From Sphingobacterium puteale (GTDB lineage: Bacteria > Bacteroidota > Bacteroidia > Sphingobacteriales > Sphingobacteriaceae): DNA of 64,000 nt. The stretch's first letter is position 1. Every line of letters starts with the position of its first letter. Position numbers and translations under genes: made by a program. The notes beneath the pieces were generated by a model. That model was not told the origin of the DNA, did not search any database, and saw only the letters and a list, made by a program, of their open reading frames with translations. The stretch lies in contig NZ_RBWS01000029.1 in the NCBI RefSeq assembly GCF_003627955.1, positions 1-64,000 on the forward strand, given 5' to 3'. Shown piece by piece: positions 1-7,629 of this stretch.

Positions 1-61
1 ATGCGATCGTACTTTTTACGGACTTTAATCATTATTTCAAAATTAAGATATTTTATTGTTC

Positions 62-163
62 TTAACTTGATCTGCCGACTAAGTTAGCAACTCCAATTCT
101 AGCACGTATAATTAAATCGTGGATTGCCAAGATAGCATCTCTTAACTTTTTCTCATCTAACAT
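62..163 (-). CDS. Small orphan ORF, possible gene fragment
   Basis: A 33-residue frame starting MLDEKKLRDAILAIHDLI begins at an ATG 8 nt after the stop of the MazG-like remnant. It is mostly helical and charged and ends abruptly in LVGRSS. It reads like the amino end of a small cytoplasmic protein whose remainder has been lost. I do not recognise the family. It may be a decayed fragment rather than a working gene. Confidence 0.25.
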   Translation of the reverse strand: MLDEKKLRDAILAIHDLIIRARIGVANLVGRSS

Positions 164-171
164 ATTGCACT

Positions 172-333
172 TTATTTAATTAAATTAGCTTTTTCGAGTG
201 GGTATTTTTCGTTGTTGAGTTTCATCTTGTCCTCCACGATCTGCTTGACATCATGTCCATGCTTATCAGCAAGCAAAAGGGCACACATCGGTAAGTTCAT
301 TTTTCAATGGTTATCGGGATTGGCATCTTCCAT
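172..333 (-). pseudogene. MazG-like nucleotide pyrophosphohydrolase remnant
   Basis: The frame reads MEDANPDNH, an in-frame TGA, then KMNLPMCALLLADKHGHDVK and on to KYPLEKANLIK. The ALLLADKHG...DK...N..KYPLEKA pattern matches the carboxyl end of small MazG-like pyrophosphohydrolases, which clear non-canonical nucleotides. The amino half with the EExxE metal-binding helix is missing and a stop interrupts the frame, so this is a remnant. The assignment rests on about 30 residues. Confidence 0.45.
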
Positions 334-372
334 TTTGATTTGTTAGCTTTTTATTTACACATTGCTTATTCA

Positions 373-753
373 TTAGTTTAAGCCCTTTTGTAAAGGCCTT
401 AATTCATAAAATTCTACAATTTCCGATCCTTCATCTTGATTGGAAATAACTTCATCATTGAAGCTAACAAATTGATTTTCTGAAATTCTTATTGTAGTGG
501 GATAATCTGCCAAATACATAGATAAAACAACATTACAGGTTGGACATAAAGTTGAACCAGCAATTTGTTTTACACTAAGATTTTCCGTTTCTGGATTTTC
601 CCAATCAATTACGAACAACTCCCCACAATTTGTACAAGTAACCAAGCTATTATTACTCCAGCCGCTTTTTAATGGTAAAAAAACTTTATAATTGTAGACA
701 CCTAGCGCAACACTTTGATACTTTATTAAACATCTAATTTTTTTCTTTTGCAT
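373..753 (-). CDS. Hypothetical protein with zinc-ribbon-like cysteines
   Basis: This 126-residue protein has no signal peptide or membrane segment. Two Cys pairs, CTNC near residue 40 and CPTC near residue 71, are spaced like a zinc ribbon, with an acidic tail beyond residue 95. A zinc ribbon of this kind suggests nucleic-acid or protein contact, but no family is recognised. The ATG at 753 is the only sensible start. It stands alone between decayed DNA on both sides, so it may be an accessory gene. Confidence 0.55.
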   Translation of the reverse strand: MQKKKIRCLIKYQSVALGVYNYKVFLPLKSGWSNNSLVTCTNCGELFVIDWENPETENLSVKQIAGSTLCPTCNVVLSMYLADYPTTIRISENQFVSFNDEVISNQDEGSEIVEFYELRPLQKGLN

Positions 754-950
754 AGTGTCAGTTTCATAAGCGTTTGTTCCTCTTACTAATTTTCAAATTG
801 TATAATGACTTTATATAAAATATCGGGCTCATCACCGTAACGAATTTTTATCTTCACCCAACTTTTGAGGTAAAGCTCATATACATCGAGTTCATTTGAA
901 AAAATCTACATATTTTTTTCAAAAATTTGACCTCTTCTATTCATATTCTA

Positions 951-1160
951 TCACAATTTTATTCGGAATACTTTAACGATTATAAAATATATAATTGACA
1001 TTATAAAAAAACTAATAAAAAGTCGTGTTATAAGATCCAGCGAATGTGATAGAATTTCAGACTACTTAATTTTCCCACTAATAAGATCCATAAGTGTATA
1101 AAAAGAAACTATAAGCAAAGAAAACTTTGCAATAATCCATAGTGATGTGTTTTTTTTCAT
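951..1160 (-). pseudogene. Small two-helix membrane protein with in-frame amber stop
   Basis: From an ATG at 1160 one frame runs 70 codons to a TGA. It encodes two hydrophobic segments, SLWIIAKFSLLIVSFYTLMD and LFISFFIMSIIYFIIVKVF, followed by a basic tail. A TAG at codon 33 splits it. The hydrophobic pattern continuing in the same frame past the TAG suggests a membrane protein of about 69 residues killed by a nonsense mutation, or a 32-residue peptide whose downstream frame is coincidence. No family is recognised. Confidence 0.35.
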
Positions 1161-1227
1161 TCTAACTATTTATATACACTCATTTTCGTTGGCATATCTA
1201 TCAACTCACAATAATACGAAAAAATAA

Positions 1228-1310
1228 AAGCCAAATCTCGCGACGTGGCCTTAAATAAACATATGATTCACTAGTGATCTGCCTTACACCGATCTTAGCA
1301 GATCACTAGT
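1228..1310 (-). terminator. Terminator region of NTF2-like copy 1, two hairpins
   Basis: Downstream of the minus-strand gene ending at 1321 lie two inverted repeats. One has 12-bp arms ACTAGTGATCTG (1270-1281) and CAGATCACTAGT (1299-1310). The second is an imperfect GCC/GGC hairpin at about 1229-1252 followed on the minus strand by a T-rich tract. The same pair lies downstream of copy 3 (25544-25626). Confidence 0.6.
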
Positions 1311-1320
1311 TAATTAGATA

Positions 1321-1767
1321 CTATTTATACGAATTGATTGATTTGGAGACTTTCCAGTTGTTGCCTTCGCGCTCCAAGGTAACTAGGTCAGTCTTGGTGA
1401 AGCTCTCAAATTTCAAGGTCACTTTAGCCATCATATAGTCTGCGGTCTCTTCGATGATATCGGTGCTTACTGCACAATTCAAACGCTCACCTTTTTGTTT
1501 TTTCAGAGATTTAACCACTGCCTCACGGCTATGAGATTGTGCATTGGAAGTTTGGATCTTTTGGTTGAAATCAGCAGCGAACAACTGTTCCACACCTGCC
1601 GACTCGCCTTCGGTAGTTACCGCAACGTAATGTTCAAGAGCGAAGTCTGCTGTAGAAAGGTTAACGTTTACTTTTGCTGATTTGGAGCCTGGGCCTTCAG
1701 CGGCCATAACGAAAGTGGATACTGCAATTAACGCTGCTGCTGCGAATGTTTTTACTAATGAGTTCAT
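1321..1767 (-). CDS. Secreted NTF2-like (lumazine-binding-type) protein, copy 1
   Basis: This 148-residue protein has a signal peptide (MNSLVKTFAAAALIAVSTF, cleavage after VMA) and an exported domain of about 125 residues. The helix with ALEHYVAVTTEG...GVEQLFAADF followed by strands ending DLVTLEREGNNWKVSKS resembles small NTF2-like or lumazine-binding-like folds, which bind small ligands or act as scaffolds. No catalytic residues are evident and the role is unknown. I chose the ATG at 1767 because it matches all paralogues; the longer frame starts inside the promoter. It is the most diverged of five copies in this window (others at 23766, 25636, 55233 and 60787). Confidence 0.75.
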   Translation of the reverse strand: MNSLVKTFAAAALIAVSTFVMAAEGPGSKSAKVNVNLSTADFALEHYVAVTTEGESAGVEQLFAADFNQKIQTSNAQSHSREAVVKSLKKQKGERLNCAVSTDIIEETADYMMAKVTLKFESFTKTDLVTLEREGNNWKVSKSINSYK

Positions 1768-1814
1768 AATGTCTTTATTTATTGTGTTAGTAGTATTGTT
1801 CTTATTTGTTGACT

Positions 1815-1903
1815 CAAAACTACGACACAATACGCCCTTGGCCTATGGACTTTAGACCAACAGACAGGAAAACTCGGTGAATGGCGGGAATGGGGAGGTG
1901 AAT
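1815..1903 (-). promoter_or_regulatory. Promoter and conserved upstream block, NTF2-like copy 1
   Basis: Read on the minus strand, a -7 element TAGTTTTG (1815-1822) fits the Bacteroidota TAnnTTTG consensus. Upstream lies a block shared by all five copies: CATTCACCGAGTTTTCC, then a TCTAAAG...CATAGG segment. In most copies the latter contains the inverted repeat AGCC-N4-GGCT; here it is degenerate (AGTCCATAGGCC). Confidence 0.6.
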
Positions 1904-1938
1904 TTTATTTTAGCAATTTAAAAATAACCAAGTTCCTA

Positions 1939-2232
1939 TTAAAAGAAAAAATAAACGCCAGTTTGCCTTTTCACAGCTTCTTCAAACAGGCAAATAATTT
2001 CTTCCATAAGCTCCTGAATACGATCATCTTTTAACCTTACATTTTTTAAATATTTTAACCCTTCCTCCAGCTGTTGCTTATTCGTAATAGCATCGTCTTC
2101 AAAATCATCTATTAAACAGCCTAGCATATTATTCAAATCTGAAAATACACCAAAAGCATCTAATTGATAAAATTGCGACTCTGAGAGAACTAACTGGATC
2201 AAATCATGATCTCCGGCTTCATTAAAATCCAA
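1939..2232 (-). CDS. Hypothetical small acidic protein, immunity-like
   Basis: This 97-residue cytoplasmic protein is strongly acidic (DFEDDAITNKQQLEEGLKY) and mostly helical, with no signal peptide. Size, charge and position in a patch of orphan genes resemble immunity proteins of polymorphic toxin systems, but no family can be named and no partner toxin is adjacent. The dispersed repeat lies 137 bp upstream on the same strand, as it does before other accessory genes here. The function is inferred only from context. Confidence 0.5.
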   Translation of the reverse strand: MDFNEAGDHDLIQLVLSESQFYQLDAFGVFSDLNNMLGCLIDDFEDDAITNKQQLEEGLKYLKNVRLKDDRIQELMEEIICLFEEAVKRQTGVYFFF

Positions 2233-2369
2233 TAACTCTTCTGCCCTTTTGTCTTTTGGCGTAACGATATAACGATTTTTAATATAAAAGTAATCCTACG
2301 GTTGAAATGCTATGTACTTTTAAAATACTTTATTGAGACAGCTGCCGTCATATCAAGTTATCAAAAAAA

Positions 2370-2609
2370 TTACTCCAATAAAACTATTTCAAATTGACTG
2401 TTGTTCTTACAATACAAACCGGCTACAAGCTACCTTTCGAAAGAAAGGTTCAGCATAAAAATTGGCGTCGTACAGTGAAAATCCAATAGTCTTTAAAAGC
2501 ATTGGATGACGAAACAAAAAAGAGGAAACGATAGGAAACATAAAAATTACTGTACAAATAAACGCTAACAGAAAGGGTCTGATGAGAATTAGGCCCTTTT
2601 GACGTAAAA
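2370..2609 (-). repeat. Dispersed ~235-bp repeat, copy A
   Basis: This block recurs at 54947-55177, 56688-56919 and 60166-60406, always in the same orientation. It contains a terminator-like hairpin AAAGGGTCTGAT-GAGA-ATC(A)GGCCCTTT, the palindrome CTTTCGAAAG, and nested inverted repeats (GTACAGT...TCCAAT...ATTGGA...ACTGTAC). On the minus strand a 44-codon frame (2407-2541, starting MFPIVSSFLF) is open, as in all copies. It could be a structured non-coding element, a non-autonomous mobile element or a short peptide gene. Confidence 0.75.
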
Positions 2610-2638
2610 AAGCCACATCTCTCCTATTCAGCTTGACT

Positions 2639-3559
2639 TTAAGGATATAGGACAGCTTCTAGATTTTTGTAAGCGGTCACGTGTTTATTCTCTGACATTT
2701 TATTTAAATTGATTAATCTCCATTTCACTGAAGGAAGTTCCGAGACTAAAGCTGCGTCCAATCCTAAGAGTGCCCAATCAGGTGTCTTATTTTTGACAGA
2801 GAGTAAAAATTTACGTTCACTATCAGTCATCTCCTTGTTGATATCTGCAATCAGTTTCTCCCGTACAGAAAGTAGCTCCTCTAAAGAAACTTCAATTTCT
2901 GCCATTTGCGCAAACTCCATTTCATATATACCTGAGATATCTTTTCGGTTTGGATTAAGCAGTTCTGCCATCGGTCGAAAATGACTTATTAAAAATACAA
3001 GAAATGTTTTTCGTAATTCTTCCGTTAATCCTTCATTTTCGTATAACTGTTTTACATCAAACAAATCACGGGGATGTTGACGATCTAGGGCAGCGCAAAG
3101 TTTACCAGCATACAGATCTGGGTGTGATGCAACTAGCATTTCAGCATAACCAAATTCTTTTTCAACCTGCGGTCGCACTTCCATTCTGACAGCTGGGAAA
3201 AGGCTTCCACGTATAACAGGAGATAGTTCTATTTTAACACGAACATCATTAAGTGAAACTATTATTCGTAATGAATTATCCTGTTGTAGTGTTGTATTTT
3301 GAACTTGGGCACCTGCAATCGATTTCTTTATGGAATCTGTTATTCTCGCTAATGCAGCTCTGATATTTTCAAGAGAGGCGTCGCGATCCTCCATTGGCAG
3401 ATACAACAAATCGATGTCTACGGAAAGCCTTGGCAAATCTCTATAAAACAAATTAATAGCCGTACCGCCTTTAAGTGCAAAACAGTCTTCTTTATCGATT
3501 ATAGGTAACAATCGGATCAATAAACGGACCTGCTCGGCATATTCTTCTTTCTTACTCAT
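2639..3559 (-). CDS. abiEii: AbiEii-type nucleotidyltransferase toxin
   Basis: This 306-residue protein is the toxin of a type IV AbiE system, whose members are nucleotidyltransferases that arrest growth and give phage abortive infection. The family motif is present near residues 30-52: ALKGGTAINLF followed by RLSVDIDLLY, with the GG and D-x-D metal-binding residues. The ARDLFDVKQLYE-like segment (HPRDLFDVKQL) in the middle is also typical. Its start overlaps the antitoxin stop by 8 nt, so the two are translationally coupled. Length fits the family and nothing looks broken. Confidence 0.85.
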   Translation of the reverse strand: MSKKEEYAEQVRLLIRLLPIIDKEDCFALKGGTAINLFYRDLPRLSVDIDLLYLPMEDRDASLENIRAALARITDSIKKSIAGAQVQNTTLQQDNSLRIIVSLNDVRVKIELSPVIRGSLFPAVRMEVRPQVEKEFGYAEMLVASHPDLYAGKLCAALDRQHPRDLFDVKQLYENEGLTEELRKTFLVFLISHFRPMAELLNPNRKDISGIYEMEFAQMAEIEVSLEELLSVREKLIADINKEMTDSERKFLLSVKNKTPDWALLGLDAALVSELPSVKWRLINLNKMSENKHVTAYKNLEAVLYP

Positions 3560-4346
3560 AAAAATCAGGAACAGTTATTTTATATTTCTTATTTAGTTTC
3601 CCACCTGTGACGATCACACGATTACCAGATCCAAAATCTATTTTCTCAGATTGAAGTTTTGTAAACCAGGTATGATTTTGACGCTCGGCAAGGTAAAAGA
3701 AAAGCCTGCGAACTTTGATATTTGTGCACAGTTCCAATAATCTTTGGAGTGTCCTAGGAGAAAGCGTATTTAATCCTTGCATTAATTCATCCGCATGTTC
3801 AAATGATATATTTTGGGGAACTTGATTCATCACTTCCAAAATAGCTCTTTCAGGAATGGATATACGTAAGCCTTCCTTTGTATTTTTCCAACTGAAAGCT
3901 CTAGTAAACTCAAGTAATGCTAGCGCCCTTTCATCTTCAAAACTATTACCAAATAAATAGCCAGAACTATGCTTAAGAAATTTGATCCCTGTTGTAAGGT
4001 TATTTATCCATATGGGAAGATTATCCCGGCCATATAAATGAATCAAGCGTTGATTAGACATCGGGAGATAATGGGTCAGTTTCTGAAGTTCTAAAGCCGA
4101 TAGGCCTCCAATGGTTAGATCTGTATCTAGCTGTTTCTGCAGGAAATAGACAATATCCCCCCATTCCACTTCTGCCCCTTCACGTTTATATACTCCATTT
4201 TTCACAGTTTCCAATAGTCGACTCTTCAATAAATTATCGATCGCATGACCTGTGAGATCATTCTGCTGTAGCCAAGATCTGGTAACCAAAGCTCCCTCCG
4301 GCACTAATTTTAACACATCTTTCCTTCTCTGAGAATACATATTCAT
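3552..4346 (-). CDS. abiEi: AbiEi-type antitoxin and autorepressor
   Basis: This is the antitoxin gene, placed directly upstream of the toxin with an 8-nt overlap, the usual AbiE order. The amino end (RRKDVLKLVPEGALVTRSWL, then NDLTGHAIDNLLKS) is a winged-helix DNA-binding domain of the AbiEi type, and the rest is the family carboxyl domain. In characterised systems AbiEi represses its own operon. The frame is open to a TTG at 4418, but that would place a promoter and an operator inside the coding region, so I take the ATG at 4346 (or 4340), giving about 264 residues. Confidence 0.85.
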   Translation of the reverse strand: MNMYSQRRKDVLKLVPEGALVTRSWLQQNDLTGHAIDNLLKSRLLETVKNGVYKREGAEVEWGDIVYFLQKQLDTDLTIGGLSALELQKLTHYLPMSNQRLIHLYGRDNLPIWINNLTTGIKFLKHSSGYLFGNSFEDERALALLEFTRAFSWKNTKEGLRISIPERAILEVMNQVPQNISFEHADELMQGLNTLSPRTLQRLLELCTNIKVRRLFFYLAERQNHTWFTKLQSEKIDFGSGNRVIVTGGKLNKKYKITVPDFYE

Positions 4347-4362
4347 GTTTAAACTATTTAAA

Positions 4363-4387
4363 TTTATCGGCGAAAAACGCCGATAAA
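4363..4387. promoter_or_regulatory. AbiEi operator 1 (palindrome)
   Basis: This is a perfect inverted repeat, TTTATCGGCG - AAAAA - CGCCGATAAA. It covers the predicted transcription start of the abiE operon and ends 16 bp before the antitoxin ATG. AbiEi proteins are known to bind paired inverted repeats in their promoter; assignment to this AbiEi is inference. Confidence 0.8.
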
Positions 4388-4388
4388 T

Positions 4389-4420
4389 CAAATATACATA
4401 AACTGATTTATTTAACAAAA
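4389..4420 (-). promoter_or_regulatory. abiE promoter
   Basis: On the minus strand TTTTG (4416-4420) and TATATTTG (4389-4396) are separated by 19 bp. This matches the Bacteroidota promoter consensus TTTG/N19-21/TAnnTTTG. The promoter sits exactly between the two AbiEi-type palindromes. Confidence 0.75.
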
Positions 4421-4425
4421 CTTAT

Positions 4426-4450
4426 ATTATCGGCGTTTTTCGCCGATAAT
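4426..4450. promoter_or_regulatory. AbiEi operator 2 (palindrome)
   Basis: This is a perfect inverted repeat, ATTATCGGCG - TTTTT - CGCCGATAAT, with the same ATCGGCG/CGCCGAT arms as operator 1. It lies just upstream of the -33 element, and the centres of the two palindromes are 63 bp apart, which fits cooperative binding around the promoter. Confidence 0.8.
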
Positions 4451-4583
4451 AAAGAAATATATAAACAAGTAAGTCTTTTCGAAAAACAAGCATAATACCG
4501 TTATTCCTGATTTTAGAGAAATGGATGTAAAAAACTCATATTGATATCATGTTATCTGAATTGACTCGCCGAGATCCTCCGCT

Positions 4584-4934
4584 CTACAAAAAATACACCG
4601 ATTGTTGCCAGTCACCTAAGACAACCGGAGCATCGCCAATGGCCAAAATCGATCTTTTGATGCCATCGATCTCTTGCTTATCCAATTTGTTTTTCAGCCT
4701 TTGCAAGCGGACCTGATTTCGCCCGCTGGGCTTAATCAGCACCAGATCGGACACATCAAACTGCAAAGTGCCTTTGATAGGATCGTAAAACTGCTCATTG
4801 GCAAAACTCAGTGTATTAAAAATACTGATCTTGGTTCGTAAAAGCCAGTCTCCAGAGGTCAGATAAAATGCAAAAGCATTCCTCATCTTGACATGTTCTT
4901 TAATACAGTAGCTAGCCACCTGGTGCACAGGCAT
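4584..4934 (-). CDS. Hypothetical protein
   Basis: This is a frame of 116 residues from the ATG at 4934; the longer version would start at a TTG in AT-rich DNA and adds an unlikely leader. The middle is mixed (FYLTSGDWLLRTKISIFNTL), then a basic helix (GRNQVRLQRLKNKLDKQEIDG). No signal peptide, membrane segment or known motif is visible. It lies between the AbiE operon and the divergent DUF4177/yidD unit. I do not recognise it; it may be an accessory gene of phage or plasmid origin. Confidence 0.4.
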   Translation of the reverse strand: MPVHQVASYCIKEHVKMRNAFAFYLTSGDWLLRTKISIFNTLSFANEQFYDPIKGTLQFDVSDLVLIKPSGRNQVRLQRLKNKLDKQEIDGIKRSILAIGDAPVVLGDWQQSVYFL

Positions 4935-5085
4935 AACTTTTACGGGAAGCCGTAATAATCTGTAATTTTTTATTCTTAAAATTGACAATATTGTAAAATG
5001 GATTGCAATAAAACTCAAAACACATTTTTCAATACTTTATTACATAGCTTTAATTAAATCATTAACCCAATCAAATACTGATATT

Positions 5086-5313
5086 ATGGAATACAAAGTA
5101 GTACCTTTTGTAGCATCGATAAACCCAAGGACAGGCACATCGGATCAAGTAGCAGAACAATTAGAAACCTTGATTAATCAGGGTGCATCAGGAGGATGGA
5201 ACTATGTGAGACTAGAAAGCGTGACAACTTATGTACATGCCGAAAATGGTTGCTTTAATAATAAACCTGGATATACGACGGCAAGACAGATGGTGGTATT
5301 TTCAAGGCCATGA
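5086..5313 (+). CDS. DUF4177-like small protein
   Basis: This 75-residue protein starts MEYKVVPFVASI and has QVAEQLETLINQGASGGWNY followed by strands ending in MVVFSRP. This is the layout of DUF4177-type proteins: a strand, a helix ending in GW..V, then strands. These are small cytoplasmic proteins of unknown role. Its last codon overlaps the yidD-like start by 4 nt (ATGA), so the two form a coupled pair. Confidence 0.6.
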   Translation: MEYKVVPFVASINPRTGTSDQVAEQLETLINQGASGGWNYVRLESVTTYVHAENGCFNNKPGYTTARQMVVFSRP

Positions 5314-5588
5314 AGTCTCTCCTATTGACCGCGATCCGGTTGTATTGGTTGATCATCCCACCGGAAAGAAGACGTAAGTGTATATTTAGGCATAGCTGCT
5401 CTAAATATGTATTTGACGTAACTAAACATGAAGGCTTTAGGGCAGGTAGGAAAGCATTGCTTTCACGCATGAGAACCTGTAATGGTCACTTTGACATAAT
5501 CACGGATTATAAAAGTGGTGAGCGGATGATGTACCTGAAAGGCGGTGTAGTGGTTGGCGAGGCGGAGATCGCGGAGAGGTTGTTGTAA
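5310..5588 (+). CDS. yidD: YidD-family membrane insertion efficiency factor
   Basis: This 92-residue protein carries the YidD signature: an amino-terminal amphipathic segment (LLLTAIRLYWLIIPP), then RRKCIFRHSCSKYVFDVTKHEGFRAGRKALLSRMRTC reduced to the family pattern C-x-F-x-x-x-C-S-x-Y, G-x-x-x-G and R-x-x-x-C. YidD helps the YidC insertase at the inner membrane. An additional tail of about 30 residues follows the last Cys, longer than usual. Here it is coupled to a DUF4177-like gene rather than to rpmH/rnpA/yidC, so it is probably a second or relocated copy. Confidence 0.8.
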   Translation: MKSLLLTAIRLYWLIIPPERRRKCIFRHSCSKYVFDVTKHEGFRAGRKALLSRMRTCNGHFDIITDYKSGERMMYLKGGVVVGEAEIAERLL

Positions 5589-5738
5589 ATAGTTTAGGGA
5601 TGGAACTTAAAAAGCATACCTATCTGTATTTTTGCGAACTAAATCAATACAAAAAGCCGAAGATAACTGAGAAAGTCATATACACTGTAAACAATAATCT
5701 GTTAAACCTCTCCGAATGTAGGTAATTGGCTTTTTTTT

Positions 5739-5774
5739 AAAGGTTGTTCAATAAGGCTTTATTGAACAACCTTT
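5739..5774. terminator. Bidirectional terminator
   Basis: This is a perfect 16-bp stem, AAAGGTTGTTCAATAA / TTATTGAACAACCTTT, with a short GGCT loop and T-rich flanks on both strands. It lies between the converging yidD-like gene and the DUF5763-like lipoprotein gene and can serve both. Confidence 0.85.
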
Positions 5775-5790
5775 ATTCAGTCCTGAATCT

Positions 5791-6231
5791 TTATTTATGC
5801 TGCCAGCACCTTCCCCCACCTGACACTTTTCGCTGACACGGTCCTCCTTTTTGGGTTGGAGCACCACAGATGCTCGAAACAGGTTTAGTTGATCCCGAAC
5901 TTTTTACGATGTGTCTAACAGTAACACTGGAATTGCCTGACTTCGAAACTAGCCGCTTACCGTCTTTTATAATATGAGCAGACACAGTATTCGAATTCGA
6001 TTGTCGCGCAGTGACGGTCACTTTCATCTCTGTGAATACCGAGCGTGGAAAATCTTTCTTCCATGTTCCTTTATGACCATTCACATACACCGTAGCCCCT
6101 AGATCATCAACATAGTTAATGTCACATTCATCACATTCTGTTTCATAACCATATGTATCGTATTCCGATTCAGCTTTTTTACAGGCCATAGATAAAAATG
6201 AAATAAGAAATAACAATAGATACTTTTTCAT
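5791..6231 (-). CDS. Lipoprotein with DUF5763-like Cys/His tail
   Basis: This 146-residue protein has a lipoprotein signal (LISFLSMACKK, lipid Cys at 17), so it is anchored in the envelope. After an acidic cysteine-rich stretch (ETECDECDINYVDD) and a beta-rich middle, it ends with CGAPTQKGGPCQRKV followed by GGRCWQHK. That C-x7-C-x8-C-x2-H arrangement is the small zinc-binding-like DUF5763 module found at protein carboxyl ends in Bacteroidota. It follows the HsdR-N-like gene by 11 bp. The function is unknown. Confidence 0.7.
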   Translation of the reverse strand: MKKYLLLFLISFLSMACKKAESEYDTYGYETECDECDINYVDDLGATVYVNGHKGTWKKDFPRSVFTEMKVTVTARQSNSNTVSAHIIKDGKRLVSKSGNSSVTVRHIVKSSGSTKPVSSICGAPTQKGGPCQRKVSGGGRCWQHK

Positions 6232-6242
6232 AACACACCTGA

Positions 6243-7292
6243 TTAATAGTTAATGACGGTTTCCACGATCTGCTCAGAGTATTTGTAGATATCATCCAGT
6301 GAGTCCAGATCATATTTAGCTTCCTTTTTATCTTTGTCAAACAAACCGATACGAAGTCTATTGGGCGTAAAATAAAAACGACAAATTGGTTTGCGATTGT
6401 TATCATCCAGCAGGATACCACAATAGGATTGATTATCACGCATAAATACACGTCCCACTTCGATCTCCTTGCGTAAAATAGATTTAATAATTAAGTAACC
6501 TTCAATCTCTTCTTCAGTTGTGACAATCAGTGCCTCAGGTTCTACTGGAGCTATAGTAGTATTCTTTTCTTCGGCTTCAGTTTCTTTTTTAAGTGCACTC
6601 TTAAGGCGCTCTGCAATTTGATCATTGACAATCTGTGTAAAAACGCGTTTGACCAAAGGTGTAAACTGTTCCAAAACCTTTGCTGTAACAACGCTTGGAT
6701 AGGCTTGCTTCGCAAAAAAACGAACGAAATCGTCGCTTGGGTTTTGCATCTCGCCCATTGCTAAAATAGTCAACTCGTTAAAGTACTTTAATTCGCTCGC
6801 AACGCTGGAAATGCTTTCGAGATCAAATTCTGTTTTGTGGAATTTGCGTAATTCGGATACTTCATTGTCTTTGATATCCATAATCTTGAACTCGAAAAAT
6901 GGTTTTTCATCCATCTTATTCGGTGTAACCAGATCGGTGTAAAAGCGGTATTCTACGCCGTTCGTCAGCAAACCAAATTTAGCTTCTGTGGTATGGAAAT
7001 AACGGAACAATTGTGAATTGTGTGGATCAAGCCCGTCCGCATAATGTTTGCATTCGATTAAGATAACAGGTTTGTCTTCACGTAATATCGCATAGTCAAC
7101 CTTCTCCCCTTTCTTGATACCGATATCGGCAATAAACTCTGGTTGCACCTCAAAGGGGTCAAACACATCGTATCCCAATATCTTCAAAAACGGCATCACT
7201 AAGGATGTCTTTGTGGCTTCCTCTGTTTTGATCTGTGGTAAAAGTCGGTCAACGCGCTTGGCAAATTGACGAATCTCATCTTTAAAATCCAT
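6243..7292 (-). CDS. Stand-alone type I restriction HsdR-N-domain nuclease-like protein
   Basis: This 349-residue protein has an amino domain of the HSDR_N_2 type. Near residues 40-80 the PD-(D/E)xK-like core is visible: FDPFEVQPEF, GEKVDYAI and VILIECKHY. It lacks the helicase motor of true HsdR. The middle (residues about 130-220) is helical and the last 90 residues form a separate beta-rich domain with RKPICRFYFTPNRLRIGLFD. Single genes of this kind are common in Bacteroidota and their role is not established. It lies downstream of the ter-associated genes on the same strand. Confidence 0.75.
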   Translation of the reverse strand: MDFKDEIRQFAKRVDRLLPQIKTEEATKTSLVMPFLKILGYDVFDPFEVQPEFIADIGIKKGEKVDYAILREDKPVILIECKHYADGLDPHNSQLFRYFHTTEAKFGLLTNGVEYRFYTDLVTPNKMDEKPFFEFKIMDIKDNEVSELRKFHKTEFDLESISSVASELKYFNELTILAMGEMQNPSDDFVRFFAKQAYPSVVTAKVLEQFTPLVKRVFTQIVNDQIAERLKSALKKETEAEEKNTTIAPVEPEALIVTTEEEIEGYLIIKSILRKEIEVGRVFMRDNQSYCGILLDDNNRKPICRFYFTPNRLRIGLFDKDKKEAKYDLDSLDDIYKYSEQIVETVINY

Positions 7293-7326
7293 AATAAAAT
7301 AGTTTTGTTAGCAATAAGTGGTTTCT

Positions 7327-7563
7327 TTAATCTTCCCAACCGCAAAGGGTTTTACCTTCTTTTTGTGCTTGCTCCCGTGTTGTCTTGATGGTTTTGGCAC
7401 TGCACGACTTTAATCCTCTACAGTTTTCATTGAGGTGATATCGCTTCCCTTTGCCACTACCACAAACGTATACTGTATTCTTATCTGAACTTTCTTTCAC
7501 TAGCGAAGCTGTGGTACCATCAAACCGCAAGAGGATAATAAATAATAGGCTTATCAATTTCAT
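7327..7563 (-). CDS. Small exported Cys/His protein, predicted regulon member
   Basis: This 78-residue protein has a signal peptide (MKLISLLFIILLRFDGTTAS) and a short domain with VYVCGSGKGKRYHLNENC followed by C..KTIKTTREQAQKEGKTLC. Cys and His in the order C-H-C-C-C suggest a small metal-binding or disulfide fold. Similar domains occur beside nucleases in Bacteroidota, and here it follows the thermonuclease. A dedicated promoter with the TACGG-N4-CCGTA box lies directly upstream (7571-7614) and its -7 element ends 7 nt before the ATG, so the transcript should be leaderless or nearly so. Confidence 0.7.
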   Translation of the reverse strand: MKLISLLFIILLRFDGTTASLVKESSDKNTVYVCGSGKGKRYHLNENCRGLKSCSAKTIKTTREQAQKEGKTLCGWED

Positions 7564-7570
7564 AATACAT

Positions 7571-7614
7571 CAAAAATAATCGGATCAGCGCATCTTATTT
7601 TACGGTTTCCCGTA
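7571..7614 (-). promoter_or_regulatory. Regulon promoter 1 (TACGG-N4-CCGTA box)
   Basis: The palindrome TACGGTTTCCCGTA occupies 7601-7614. On the minus strand a -7 element TATTTTTG (7571-7578) follows after exactly 22 bp. This spacing is identical at the four other copies of the box. No separate -33 TTTG is evident, as expected for an activator-dependent promoter. Confidence 0.8.
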
Positions 7615-7629
7615 GTGACACATTTTACT

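Noticed and set aside
2407..2616. The full 69-codon version of the repeat A frame
   Set aside because: Upstream of the inner ATG the frame hits stop codons in copies B and D and a frameshift in copy C; only the 43-44-codon part is shared.
4347..4418. Longer AbiEi start at a TTG
   Set aside because: It would place the promoter -7 element and operator 1 inside the coding sequence and gives a leader (KSVYVYLIYRRF) unlike the family.
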